Below, one piece after another: positions 18,240-26,686 of a stretch of 47,201 nucleotides of DNA. The notes under the pieces were generated by a model. The model made no database searches. It saw nothing but the letters and a program-made list of their open reading frames with translations, and was not told where the DNA came from. The stretch spans positions 1-47,201 of the forward strand of contig CANGJI010000017.1 in NCBI GenBank assembly GCA_947454135.1, written 5' to 3'. Position 1 is the stretch's first letter, and every line of letters begins with the position of its first letter. Made by a program: the position numbers and the translations under genes. The stretch is from Sphingomonadaceae bacterium (GTDB taxonomy: Bacteria > Pseudomonadota > Alphaproteobacteria > Sphingomonadales > Sphingomonadaceae).

Positions 18240-19803
18240 AAATCCCCTGCTCTTCGAAGAAGGCGATCACCGGGGCCAGCGCGTCCCGGTGCGCTTTCCA
18301 GCGCGCGACGGAATCGCGGTACATCGGCCGCCGCACTTGCGCCGCGCTGGGCGTCGAAACCGGCGCAGTATTGCGGTGGAAATCGAGGCAGGCCTCGTCC
18401 CATTCAAGTCCGCAATGCGCCAGCAGACGGCGCGTCTCACCTTCCTGATCGTCGACAAGCCCCTCGTAACTGAGCTCCAGAATCCGGCCTGGCAGCGCCT
18501 CTCTCCAGAACGCCATCAACCGGTCGAAGCGGGCATAGTAGCGCGCGATATCCATGAGGTCGTAGCTGTAGTCGTAGTAGCGCGAGGAAATCGCGAAGAG
18601 ATTGCGGAAGTTAGCCAGCACCGTATCGAGCGGGTGGCGCCTCAGGCACACGATCCACGCCTCCGGCAGCGCGCGGGCGATGAACCCGGCGTACTGGAAG
18701 TTGCCCGGAAACTTGTCGGTAAAGCGGCCTTCGCGCGCACCGGCATGGCTGCGCGCGCGCGCCAGATAATCGCGCCCGATCGCGCCGAGGTCCGCAGCAG
18801 CGGCTGCCTCGATGGTTTCGGCATCAAGCACGGTGCGGCTGCGCGTGCCTGATGCCAGCTTCACCGCCAGCGGCATGGCTTGCAGTTCGCCAGCGCTCCA
18901 CACAGCGGGATGCGATGAGAGGATGCGGTCGACCAGCGTCGTCCCTGTCCGCGGCATGCCGATCACGAAAATCGGCGCTTCCTGCGGTGCGCCGCGCACC
19001 GGGGTGGCAGCCACTTGCGGCCAGACCCGCTCGATAGCGTCGAAGTTCGCCGCGTCTGTGGCGAAGCTGTAGGGAAGCCGCGCCCGGTGCTCGGCATTGG
19101 TCGCAGCAAGGCGTGCAAACGCCGCCTGCTGCTCGCCCAGATCGTCGAGCTCCTTGGATAGCGCATAGCCGAGCAGCAGGCGCGCATCCCCCTCCCCGGC
19201 ACGCGCCAGCGCCGCTTCCAACCGGGCCACATGATTGGCTTCCGCCGTCTGCTTGCGCAAGTTGGCGAGCAGGTGATGTCCGCGCGCATGGTCAGGGTCG
19301 ATTGCTACCAGCGCATCGCCAACGGCCTCGGCCGCAGCAATGTCACCGATGAAGTTGAGCGCTGCGGCGAGGTTGTAGTGGAACGACGCGTTGTCCGGCG
19401 CAAGCCGAACCGCCTCCCGGAAATGCGGCACCGAGGCTGCATGCTCGCCGAGCCGCGCATAGACGCAGCCCATGGTGTCGCGCCCGAGCGCATCCTCGGG
19501 CAGCGCCTGTTCGGCCGCCGCCAGCGTCTCGGCAGCAGCGCCATCCTGCCGGACCATGATCTGCAGCCGCGCCAGCTGGGCGCGGTACGCCCCGCGCGGA
19601 TCAAGCGCCACGGCATGCACCACATCGGCGATCCCGGCTTTCACCCGGCCTGCCTCGGCCCGGGCCATGCCGAGCAGGAAGCGGGGTTCCGCATCGTCCG
19701 GAAACGCGGCAACCGCGCTCGCCGCCAGTTGCTCCGCAGCAGAGAAATCGCGCCGGCCAAGGGCGCGGCGGATGGCGGCAATACGGGCCGGTTCTGCGCT
19801 CAC
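18232..19803 (-). CDS. TPR-containing sulfotransferase
   Basis: About 523 residues. The N-terminal half (to about residue 240) is a tetratricopeptide-repeat array, with repeated A-x-x-x-A-P-D-type helices such as HFREAVRLAPDNASFHYNLA. The C-terminal half is a PAPS-dependent sulfotransferase: IGMPRTGTTLVDRIL is the 5'-phosphosulfate loop (around residue 285), and CLRRHPLDTVLANFRN carries the 3'-phosphate-binding Arg/Ser-type region. The GTG at 19803 begins 10 bases after the sterol-desaturase stop; a longer in-frame ATG at 19839 would overlap that gene. The acceptor is unknown; bacterial members of this class modify proteins, glycans or lipids. It closes a minus-strand cluster with a hydroxylase and a TBDR. 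Confidence 0.85.
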   Translation of the reverse strand: MSAEPARIAAIRRALGRRDFSAAEQLAASAVAAFPDDAEPRFLLGMARAEAGRVKAGIADVVHAVALDPRGAYRAQLARLQIMVRQDGAAAETLAAAEQALPEDALGRDTMGCVYARLGEHAASVPHFREAVRLAPDNASFHYNLAAALNFIGDIAAAEAVGDALVAIDPDHARGHHLLANLRKQTAEANHVARLEAALARAGEGDARLLLGYALSKELDDLGEQQAAFARLAATNAEHRARLPYSFATDAANFDAIERVWPQVAATPVRGAPQEAPIFVIGMPRTGTTLVDRILSSHPAVWSAGELQAMPLAVKLASGTRSRTVLDAETIEAAAAADLGAIGRDYLARARSHAGAREGRFTDKFPGNFQYAGFIARALPEAWIVCLRRHPLDTVLANFRNLFAISSRYYDYSYDLMDIARYYARFDRLMAFWREALPGRILELSYEGLVDDQEGETRRLLAHCGLEWDEACLDFHRNTAPVSTPSAAQVRRPMYRDSVARWKAHRDALAPVIAFFEEQGISI

Positions 19804-19813
19804 TCTCGCGTCA

Positions 19814-20707
19814 TCAACCCGCCGAGGACCGCCCCCCACGCCGTTCGATCATCGCGATCACCGGCTTGAACGGGAACATGAACTGCTCCCAGATGGTGAG
19901 CCGCCGCCGATCGTCCTGCCCGACCAGAATGCCCTCGCCTTCCTTGTAGGTGCCAAGCAGGCGGTCGAACAGGATGATCGCGTTGCCGTAGTTGCAGCGC
20001 GTGTTTTCATAGCCCACCGAATGGTGGAAGCTGTGGTGGCGGATCGAGGTGAAGAAGAACGAATAGAACAGCGGCGGGTCCGACCTCACGTTGGCGTGGT
20101 TGAACGTGGAAACCACATTGCCAGCACTGAACGCGCAGAGATAGGCCGCCGGCGAGACATCGAGCAGCGCCACGACGCCAATGCTGATGAGGAACAGCTC
20201 GATCGGATTGCCCACCGCGCCCTTCATGGCATTGAGCTGCGTGATGTGGTGGTGCGGCGCGTGGGTCAGCCAGAACGGCTCCCAGTTGTGCATCAGCCGG
20301 TGCATCCAGTATTGGCCGAATTCCCACAATCCCCACACCACCGCGACCTGGACGAGGAAAGGCGAATGCGCCAGCCACGGCGTGCCGATGCCCCAGGCTT
20401 CCTTGAGGGTGCGCAGCGGCGCTTCCGAAAGGATATAGGCCATGCGCCCGATCACGGTGTTGATCAGGATGAAATAGAACAGGTCGGTGAAGAATTCCTC
20501 GCGGTTGATCCGCCAGCCTTCATGCCGCTCGAACACCAGTTCCAGTCCGAGCACGAACGCGGTCACCACGCTGCTGACAATGAGCAATGTCCAGGGATTG
20601 GCGACCCATGCGGCTGGTGCAAGATACCAGAACGATACGACTGCCGCCAACGTCGCAGGCGGAAGGCAATCGACCGCCAGCTTCTTCATGCCCGAACTCA
20701 TGACCAT
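19814..20707 (-). CDS. Sterol desaturase/fatty acid hydroxylase superfamily protein 1
   Basis: A 297-residue integral membrane di-iron oxygenase of the sterol desaturase/fatty acid hydroxylase superfamily. The eight-His pattern is present as HRLMH, HAPHH and HSFHHS, plus Asn/His-containing STFNHANV. Several hydrophobic segments precede the first His box. Family members hydroxylate or desaturate lipids, carotenoids or sphingoid chains. The ATG at 20707 follows GAGGAG at good spacing. A second protein, clearly related (roughly half identical by eye), is encoded at 35083-35958. It lies between a TBDR and a sulfotransferase, so one may hydroxylate and the next sulfate a common lipid; that is inference. 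Confidence 0.87.
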   Translation of the reverse strand: MVMSSGMKKLAVDCLPPATLAAVVSFWYLAPAAWVANPWTLLIVSSVVTAFVLGLELVFERHEGWRINREEFFTDLFYFILINTVIGRMAYILSEAPLRTLKEAWGIGTPWLAHSPFLVQVAVVWGLWEFGQYWMHRLMHNWEPFWLTHAPHHHITQLNAMKGAVGNPIELFLISIGVVALLDVSPAAYLCAFSAGNVVSTFNHANVRSDPPLFYSFFFTSIRHHSFHHSVGYENTRCNYGNAIILFDRLLGTYKEGEGILVGQDDRRRLTIWEQFMFPFKPVIAMIERRGGRSSAG

Positions 20708-20791
20708 TGCGCTCCTCGCCTGGTATCGTGTGCGTTCCTGTCCTGCCTGTTCTTGTTGCGCCGCAGGATCGCGCAATCGGGGGCGAGGATC

Positions 20792-20820
20792 AACCCCGCC
20801 CCGTTTTGGGCAATGGGGTT
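20792..20820 (-). terminator. Stem-loop between TBDR 2 and the hydroxylase gene
   Basis: On the minus strand AACCCC and GGGGTT enclose a second possible GCCC/GGGC stem, starting 9 bases after the TBDR 2 stop. No U-run follows, so this may be an attenuator or an mRNA-stabilising hairpin rather than a full terminator in the 122-bp gap. Confidence 0.35.
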
Positions 20821-20829
20821 ACTGCGCCA

Positions 20830-23280
20830 TCAGTACTTCACGCGCAGTTCCAGCCCGACCGTGCGCGGGGTGATGACCGTATTGCGCAGGTACCGCAGCA
20901 GGATCCCGTTGTTGAGGCCGACACGCGAACGGTCGTTGGAGACCGCGGTGACCGCGTACTTGTTGAAGATGTTGTTCGCGAAGATGCCAACGGTGAAAGT
21001 GTCGTTCTGCCAGCTGAGCGATGCGCGGTGCAGCACGAAGCCGGGCAGCTTGTCACCATAGGCACGGTCCCAGCCCAGACGGGTCACGACATCGCCGCGG
21101 TAGGTTGCCGTCCAGTCCGCGCTGAGATCGCCGCCCAGCACCGGCATGGTATAATTCACGCCGAGGCTGCCGCTGTTCTTGGTCGAACCCGGCAGACGGT
21201 CACCCTTGTGCGCGTCGAGCTGGATCGGCGAGCTGGGGTAAGTTGCCGCAGGGCTGTTGACCGCGATGATCTTGGAGACGTCCTCGGTCAGCCGCGCGTT
21301 GGTGTAGGAGTACGTGCCCTGGATCGACAGGCGGTCGATCGGCCGGATCTGGAACGAGGCCTCGAAACCATCCGACTTCGCCTTGCCACCGTTGACCGTG
21401 ATGCCGACGATGCCGTTGACCGTTGCCGAGGAGACCTGGATGCCATCCCAGCTGATCGTGTAGGCGTTCATGTTGAGCGTCAGCTTGCGGTCGAACAGCT
21501 CTGCACGGATGCCGATCTCGAGGTTCTTGGTCGAGTCCGGGCCGAACTGGAGTTCGTTAGGCAGGGCGCAGACGTTCTGGAACGGCGGCGGCTTCAGCGG
21601 GAGGACGCAGGGAGCCACCGTGTTCGGACCACCGATGCGGTAACCCTTGCTGTAAGTGGCATAGACCATGACGCCCGGCGTGAACTTGTACGAGGTGTTG
21701 AACTTCCACACCCCGCCGCTCTTGCCCGATACCCCGCCGGCTGCGGGCAGGTCGTAGGGGCTGACCGGATCGCCGAGCAGCGGCGTCACCGCGCGGCCCG
21801 AAACCCGCGAGTTGTAGTTGAAGTAGCGCCCGCCTGCCGTCACCTGCCACTCTGGCGTGATCTTGAACGTGCCCTCGCCGAAGACAGCCTTCTCGGTCAC
21901 CTTCGCCCGGTTGAAGGAGGCGTATTCGATCTCGTCCGGGTTGGGCTGCGTACCGAAGGCTACCCACGGATGGCCCGGGACATGTTCGCGGTAATCGCGC
22001 TGCAGCTTCTGTTCGTTGAAGAACCCGCCAAGGACCCAGCTGAACGGCCCGCCATGCGTCGAGACGAGACGGATTTCCTGGTTGAACTGCTTGCGCGTGT
22101 CCTGGCTCTCGTTCCAGCTGGTGAAGGCCGGGAACAGCTCGTAGTCGTAATCGAGATCGAGCAGCAGGTCGGTGTTGTCGCCCTGGCGCTTGTTCTTCAC
22201 CTCGGTGTAGGCCGTCGTCGAAACGAGGTCGAACACTTCACCGACGTGCGCATTCACTTCCATGCTGGCAAGGTGCGCCTGACGATCCACCGGCTCGGCA
22301 TAGCGCGCGGCGCTTTCGTACTTGCCGGTTCCCAGCACGAAGTCGCTGTTGTACTGGCCGCCATCGGTCTTGGTGTGCTGATAGGCATAAGTGAAGTCGA
22401 CCGAGAGATCGTCCGTCACCTGGAACATCAACTGGTTGCGCGTGGTGAAGGTCTTCTCGAAGTTGAGATCCTTGCGCTTGTAGAGATTGGCGTCGTAGCC
22501 GGCCTGCGAGATCGAGGTCGGGATGACCGTCGCCGGACCATCAGGCTGCGGCAGCGAGACGCCGGGGGTCTTCACCAGCAGCGGATAGTCGATGAAGCCC
22601 GGATCGTAGTAGTAACCCGTCGCCGAACGGAACGCGATGCGGTCCTTCACGATCGGAATGTTGATCATGCCGTCCAGCTGGTAGCCAGCCTTCGAGGCTT
22701 CCTTCTTGCCATAGAGGCGGCCGTGCCACTCGGCTTCGAACTTGGTCGGGTCCGGACGGTTCGGGATGTTGCGGATAGCGCCCGCCAGAGTGCCCAGACC
22801 GTAGAGCGTACCCTGCGGTCCGAGCAGCGTCTCGACGCGGGCAATGTCGAGCATCTTGAAATCGTAGTAGATCGGCACTTCGCCGAGATAGACGCCCAGC
22901 GCGTTGTCGTAGCTGTTGCCGGTGGCGTCGGTGTCCGAGGCGTTGAGGCCGCGCAGCACGATGGTGCCCGTGCTGCCCGGGCCGGTATCGGCAATCGTGA
23001 TGCCAGGCGTGAAATCGGCGATATCGCGCACGTCGTCGATGCGCTGGCGGGCAAGCTGCTCGGCGCCCACCGCAGAGATGTTGATCGGCACGTCCTGCAG
23101 CGAAGTCGCGCGCCGCGTCGCGGTCACCACGATAGCACTGTTATCCTCGATCGCAGCGGCCTGGGGCGCGTCGCTTGCCGGTGCCGAAGCAGGAGCCATC
23201 TGCGCGAAGGCGGGAAAGGCGGTGCTGCCCATGAGGATCGTCGCACACACCAGTGTCGTCTTGTAAGATTTCTTGGTCAC
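20830..23280 (-). CDS. TonB-dependent receptor 2
   Basis: An 816-residue outer-membrane TonB-dependent receptor. The signal peptide (residues 1-26) ends AFAQ. Then come the TonB-box-like SAIVVTATRR, a plug with VPINISAVGAEQL, ITIADTGPGSTGTIVLRGL and VETLLGPQGTLYG, and a barrel ending VGLELRVKY. This plug style differs from the receptor at 4605 and resembles the siderophore/other-ligand group seen widely in sphingomonads. The start is GTG at 23280, and a 580-bp-plus divergent region separates it from the guanidine operon. Substrate unknown; the downstream hydroxylase and sulfotransferase suggest a lipid, steroid-like or sulfated molecule, but uptake of guanidine-related compounds cannot be excluded. 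Confidence 0.9.
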   Translation of the reverse strand: MTKKSYKTTLVCATILMGSTAFPAFAQMAPASAPASDAPQAAAIEDNSAIVVTATRRATSLQDVPINISAVGAEQLARQRIDDVRDIADFTPGITIADTGPGSTGTIVLRGLNASDTDATGNSYDNALGVYLGEVPIYYDFKMLDIARVETLLGPQGTLYGLGTLAGAIRNIPNRPDPTKFEAEWHGRLYGKKEASKAGYQLDGMINIPIVKDRIAFRSATGYYYDPGFIDYPLLVKTPGVSLPQPDGPATVIPTSISQAGYDANLYKRKDLNFEKTFTTRNQLMFQVTDDLSVDFTYAYQHTKTDGGQYNSDFVLGTGKYESAARYAEPVDRQAHLASMEVNAHVGEVFDLVSTTAYTEVKNKRQGDNTDLLLDLDYDYELFPAFTSWNESQDTRKQFNQEIRLVSTHGGPFSWVLGGFFNEQKLQRDYREHVPGHPWVAFGTQPNPDEIEYASFNRAKVTEKAVFGEGTFKITPEWQVTAGGRYFNYNSRVSGRAVTPLLGDPVSPYDLPAAGGVSGKSGGVWKFNTSYKFTPGVMVYATYSKGYRIGGPNTVAPCVLPLKPPPFQNVCALPNELQFGPDSTKNLEIGIRAELFDRKLTLNMNAYTISWDGIQVSSATVNGIVGITVNGGKAKSDGFEASFQIRPIDRLSIQGTYSYTNARLTEDVSKIIAVNSPAATYPSSPIQLDAHKGDRLPGSTKNSGSLGVNYTMPVLGGDLSADWTATYRGDVVTRLGWDRAYGDKLPGFVLHRASLSWQNDTFTVGIFANNIFNKYAVTAVSNDRSRVGLNNGILLRYLRNTVITPRTVGLELRVKY

Positions 23281-23969
23281 TCGAGCCCCCGCGTTGCCTG
23301 CGTGAAAGCCTTCTCAAAGTGACATCCAGTCCCTGAATTCCCCCTTCTTGCCGGGGAGCGCCGAACCTTGTGGCACTGGCGCTTTATCAAACTCTCATGC
23401 CGTCTTCCCTGAGGACGCGGCTTAATTCATCCCTTCGCCAGATGACCAAAGAGGCAATTCGGCCCGAATACCCCACCAGCCAGAACCGGCGTCTTCAATA
23501 CACATGACCCGACTTCGGGTGCATGATAAGAACTCGAACGCCGCCACCCCACACGAATGCTATCGCGTGAAAAGGCAATGCCAGACAAAAACCCTGCCTG
23601 ACTTGAAATGTTGTTGTTAGCGCCGCAAGAAACAATGAGCTTTGCGACATTTCCGTTACGCTATCGATATTACATAACAGGTCAAGCGTAATAATTCGAA
23701 ACATTCCCGGTATTATCAATCCTTCGCTGCAGTGCGGAAATCCTTGATTTTTTGAACCGCACGCCTGCGATCAGGGCATCACGCAAGCACACCGGGCGCC
23801 ACAGACCGTTGCAGCGAATCAACAAGAAGTGGCCGATTTCCGGGAGTGATTCGCACCGCAGGCGATGCCTTGCCCAAAGGGGGTATTACGTTTTTTCAGG
23901 AACGTAACATTTTGGCATGGACAAGCAGATTGTTTCTCGCAATGCTGCACTGCGAAAGGAGACAGAATC
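23281..23969. other. 689-bp divergent intergenic region
   Basis: Lies between TBDR 2 (minus) and the ABC binding-protein gene (plus) and is visibly richer in A+T than the genes, especially 23500-23760. It holds a near-palindromic stem-loop at 23503-23525 (CCCGACTTCGGG flanked by CATG on both sides), an inverted repeat TTACGCT (23656-23662)/AGCGTAA (23685-23691), and TTACGTT (23886-23892)/AACGTAA (23901-23907). A short open frame at 23495-23719 (minus) has no ribosome site or recognisable protein. I could not find a guanidine-I riboswitch consensus. It should contain promoters for both flanking units. Confidence 0.6.
23886..23907 (+). promoter_or_regulatory. Candidate operator for the guanidine operon
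   Basis: TTACGTT (23886-23892) and AACGTAA (23901-23907) are perfect 7-bp inverted arms separated by 8 bp, centred about 73 bp before the GTG of the binding-protein gene. A related pair, TTACGCT/AGCGTAA, lies at 23656-23691 with wider spacing. Ribbon-helix-helix regulators such as the NikR-like protein of this operon bind inverted half-sites, so autoregulation is plausible. It could equally act as a small RNA hairpin. Function is inference. Confidence 0.4.
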
Positions 23970-25076
23970 GTGTCAGCAATCTCCACCGCCGGGTTACCCC
24001 GCGCGATATCCGGTTCACTCCTTGCCGTAGCGATGGCCGCCACCCTCGCGCTGTCCGGCTGTTCGGGTGGCAGCAGTGCATCCCCTGAAAAGAAGACCGA
24101 ATTCAGCATCGGCTGGTCGATCTATGCTGGCTGGATGCCGTGGCCTTACGCGCAGCAGGCCGGGATCGTGAAGAAGTGGGAAGACAAGTACCACATCAAG
24201 ATCAAGATTGTTCAGGTCAACGACTACGTTGAATCGATCAACCAGTACACCGCCGGCAAGCTCGACGGCGTCACCCTCGCCAACATGGACGCCCTGACGA
24301 TCCCGGCTGCGGGCGGCAAGGATACGACTGCGGTCATCCTCGGCGACTATTCCAACGGCAACGACGGCGTGCTGCTCAAGGGCGCAACCAATCTGAGCGC
24401 CATCAAGGGCCGCTCGGTCAATCTGGTCGAGCTCTCCGTCTCGCACTATCTGCTTGCCCGCGCGCTCGAGAAGGGCGGCATGGCGATGACGGACGTCAAG
24501 ACGGTCAACACCGCCGATGCCGATATCGTCGGCGCCTTTGCCAGCCCTGATGTGACGGCCGCAGTCGCCTGGAACCCTCAGCTTTCCGTCATGCGCGCGC
24601 AGCCGGGTGCTACCCAGGTGTTCTCCTCGGCCGACATTCCGGGCGAGATTCTCGATCTGCTCGTCGTCGATACCGCAACACTCAAGGCCAATCCCGACCT
24701 CGGCAAGGCGCTGGCCGGGATCTGGTACGACACCGTCCAGCTGATGATGAAGCAGGACGCCGCAGGCAAGGCCGCCCGTGCCGCCATGGCCAAGCTTGCC
24801 GGTGCCGCGCCTGAAACGTTCGACAGCCAGCTCAAGACAACGTTCCTCTACATCGACCCCAAGGCAGCGGTTGCCGCTGCGCAGTCACCCGCCCTCGTCA
24901 CGACGATGACCCGGGTGCGCGATTTCAGCTTCTCCAAGGGCCTGTTCAAGGGTGCAGCCTCCGCCGATGCGGTCGGCATTGCCTTCCCGGGTGGCAAGAC
25001 ACTCGGCGATGCCAGCCACATCACCCTGCGCTTCGATGACAGCTTCATGAAGCTCGCGGCTGACGGGAAGATCTGA
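23970..25076 (+). CDS. NitT/TauT-type ABC transporter substrate-binding lipoprotein
   Basis: A 368-residue periplasmic binding lipoprotein. The lipobox LSGC places the lipid-modified cysteine at residue 31. The mature part shows SIGWSIYAGWMPWPYAQQAGI, then YVESINQYTAGKLDGVT and NMDALTIPAAGG, typical of NMT1/SsuA-like aliphatic nitrogen-compound binders. The GTG at 23970 is preceded by AAAGGAGAC, so it is chosen over the longer in-frame start at 23865. The permease gene follows after 4 bases. In operons with guanidine carboxylase and DUF1989 genes, this transporter is expected to import guanidine or a guanidine-containing compound; the older annotation would be urea. Confidence 0.88.
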   Translation: MSAISTAGLPRAISGSLLAVAMAATLALSGCSGGSSASPEKKTEFSIGWSIYAGWMPWPYAQQAGIVKKWEDKYHIKIKIVQVNDYVESINQYTAGKLDGVTLANMDALTIPAAGGKDTTAVILGDYSNGNDGVLLKGATNLSAIKGRSVNLVELSVSHYLLARALEKGGMAMTDVKTVNTADADIVGAFASPDVTAAVAWNPQLSVMRAQPGATQVFSSADIPGEILDLLVVDTATLKANPDLGKALAGIWYDTVQLMMKQDAAGKAARAAMAKLAGAAPETFDSQLKTTFLYIDPKAAVAAAQSPALVTTMTRVRDFSFSKGLFKGAASADAVGIAFPGGKTLGDASHITLRFDDSFMKLAADGKI

Positions 25077-25080
25077 CGGC

Positions 25081-25896
25081 ATGCGCTGGATCAACTGGCA
25101 CCTTTCCAAGCGGGACCGCCTGATCGCGGGCGGTGCGCCGATCCTGCTGCTGGTGGTGATCTACCTGATCATGGCCGCGGCGCGCCATGCGGCCAATCCC
25201 TCCGACAAGATCCTCCCCCTGCCCGGCGGCATGTTCACCGCGATTGCCGGTCTCCTCACCACGCCAGATCCGCTGTCCGGCCATCTCGTGTTCTGGGCCG
25301 ATACGTTTGCAAGCCTCCAGCGGCTCGGCCTCGGGCTTGGCATCGCAACGCTGTTCGCGCTCGTGCTTGGCCTGCTGATCGGTGCGCTCCCGCCCATCAG
25401 GGCCACGCTGAGCCCGCTGGTGACGGGCATCGCGGTGATCCCGCCGATCGCGCTGCTGCCGGTCCTGTTCATCGCGCTCGGGCTAGGTGAGACCTCCAAG
25501 GTCGTGCTCATTGCCATCGGCGTCGCGCCGGTGATGATCCGCGATATCGCCGCCCATGTCGGCAGCCTGCCGCGCGAACAGATCATCAAGGCCGAGACCC
25601 TCGGCGCCAATTCATGGCAGATCATCGCCCGCGTCGCGCTGCCGCAAGCAATGCCGCGCCTGTTACAGGCGATCCGCCTCGCGCTCGGCCCGGCCTGGGT
25701 CTTCCTCATTTCCGCCGAAGCCGTCGCCTCCGATATCGGCCTCGGCTACCGCATCTTCCTCGTCCGCCGTTATCTCTCGATGGACGTGATCATCCCTTAC
25801 GTCGCATGGATCGCGCTGCTCGCCATCCTGATGGACGTGGCGCTCAACGCCATCAGCCGCCGCGCCTTCCCGTGGGCGCATGGAGACGGCCGATGA
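25081..25896 (+). CDS. ABC transporter permease (NitT/TauT type)
   Basis: A 271-residue inner-membrane permease with about six hydrophobic segments. The cytoplasmic EAA loop that contacts the ATPase is visible as IKAETLGANSWQIIARVALP (near residues 162-181). It follows the binding protein by 4 bases, and its stop overlaps the ATPase start (ATGA), as expected for one importer. Homologous permeases carry nitrate, taurine, aliphatic sulfonates or thiamine precursors; in this operon guanidine is the likely cargo. Confidence 0.9.
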   Translation: MRWINWHLSKRDRLIAGGAPILLLVVIYLIMAAARHAANPSDKILPLPGGMFTAIAGLLTTPDPLSGHLVFWADTFASLQRLGLGLGIATLFALVLGLLIGALPPIRATLSPLVTGIAVIPPIALLPVLFIALGLGETSKVVLIAIGVAPVMIRDIAAHVGSLPREQIIKAETLGANSWQIIARVALPQAMPRLLQAIRLALGPAWVFLISAEAVASDIGLGYRIFLVRRYLSMDVIIPYVAWIALLAILMDVALNAISRRAFPWAHGDGR

Positions 25897-26675
25897 GCAC
25901 GCTCCTTTCACTCAAGAACGTCTGGGTCGAGTATGGCGACAAGGTCGTGCTCGAGAAGGTCAACCTCGAGGTCTCCGAGGGTGCATTCCTCTCGATCATC
26001 GGCCCCTCGGGTGCCGGCAAGTCGAGCCTGCTGCGCCTGATCCTCGGGCAGGAAGCCCCCACGCGCGGCACGATCCTGCTCGATGGGCAGCCGCTGAAGC
26101 CGGAATGCGGCCCGGATCGCGGCGTGGTATTCCAGCGCTACTCGGTCTTCCCGCATATGACGGTGCTCGGCAACGTCACGTTCGGCCTCGAATGCCCCGC
26201 CGCGCCGTTTGCAGCGCGGCTCTTCGGCACCGCCCGCCGAAAGGCTGAGGCCGAGGCGACGGCCATGCTCGAAGCCGTCGGCCTGGGTGACAGCCTGAAC
26301 CTCTACCCCGCGCAGATGTCGGGCGGCATGCAGCAGCGCCTCGCCATTGCGCAGGCCCTGATCAAACGCCCGCGCATCCTCCTCCTCGATGAGCCGTTCG
26401 GCGCGCTCGATCCGGGTATCCGGGCCGACATGCACGGCCTGATCACGCGGCTGTGGCGCGACTATGCGCTCACCGTCGTGATGGTCACGCACGACATCAA
26501 GGAAGCCTTCACGCTCGGCACCCGCGTCCTTGCACTCGACAAGCGCCGGCACGATCCGCACGCGCCGCACCGCTACGGCGCGACGGCGGTCTACGACCTG
26601 CCCTTGCGCGGCCCGCCTGTCCCGGCGGCCGAGCCTGAAACCCAACACCCTGACCCCGTCGCGGCCACGAATTGA
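25893..26675 (+). CDS. ABC transporter ATP-binding protein (NitT/TauT type)
   Basis: A 260-residue ATPase with Walker A GPSGAGKSS (about residues 36-44), the signature MSGGMQQRLAIAQ, Walker B RILLLDEPFGALD and the switch His in MVTHDIKEAF. The C-terminal extension of about 40 residues is rich in Arg, His and Pro. The ATG at 25893 overlaps the permease stop; longer in-frame codons are inside the permease gene. It energises the importer formed with the two preceding genes. Confidence 0.92.
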   Translation: MSTLLSLKNVWVEYGDKVVLEKVNLEVSEGAFLSIIGPSGAGKSSLLRLILGQEAPTRGTILLDGQPLKPECGPDRGVVFQRYSVFPHMTVLGNVTFGLECPAAPFAARLFGTARRKAEAEATAMLEAVGLGDSLNLYPAQMSGGMQQRLAIAQALIKRPRILLLDEPFGALDPGIRADMHGLITRLWRDYALTVVMVTHDIKEAFTLGTRVLALDKRRHDPHAPHRYGATAVYDLPLRGPPVPAAEPETQHPDPVAATN

Positions 26676-26686
26676 GAGGAATGGCA

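Noticed and set aside
23503..23525. Near-palindromic CATG/CCCGACTTCGGG stem-loop as an sRNA terminator
   Set aside because: No U-run follows on either strand and no promoter or transcript can be proposed; noted only as intergenic structure.
23495..23719. A 74-residue minus-strand open frame in the long intergenic region
   Set aside because: No ribosome site, no recognisable motif, and the A/T-rich divergent region is better explained as promoter DNA.
23910..23930. Sigma-54 promoter (TGGCAT...AGCA) before the ABC operon
   Set aside because: The GG and GC elements are 9 bases apart instead of the required 10, and no NtrC-type site (TGCAC/GTGCA pair) is visible nearby.
23281..23969. Guanidine-I (ykkC), guanidine-II or guanidine-III riboswitch upstream of the guanidine operon
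   Set aside because: I looked for the CTAGGG...GGTCCGAGAG pattern and paired ACGR hairpins and saw none. A covariance-model search would be decisive.
23865..23969. 35-residue N-terminal extension of the ABC binding protein
   Set aside because: It would bury the lipoprotein signal and lacks a ribosome site; the GTG at 23970 has AAAGGAGAC in front and gives a normal lipobox.
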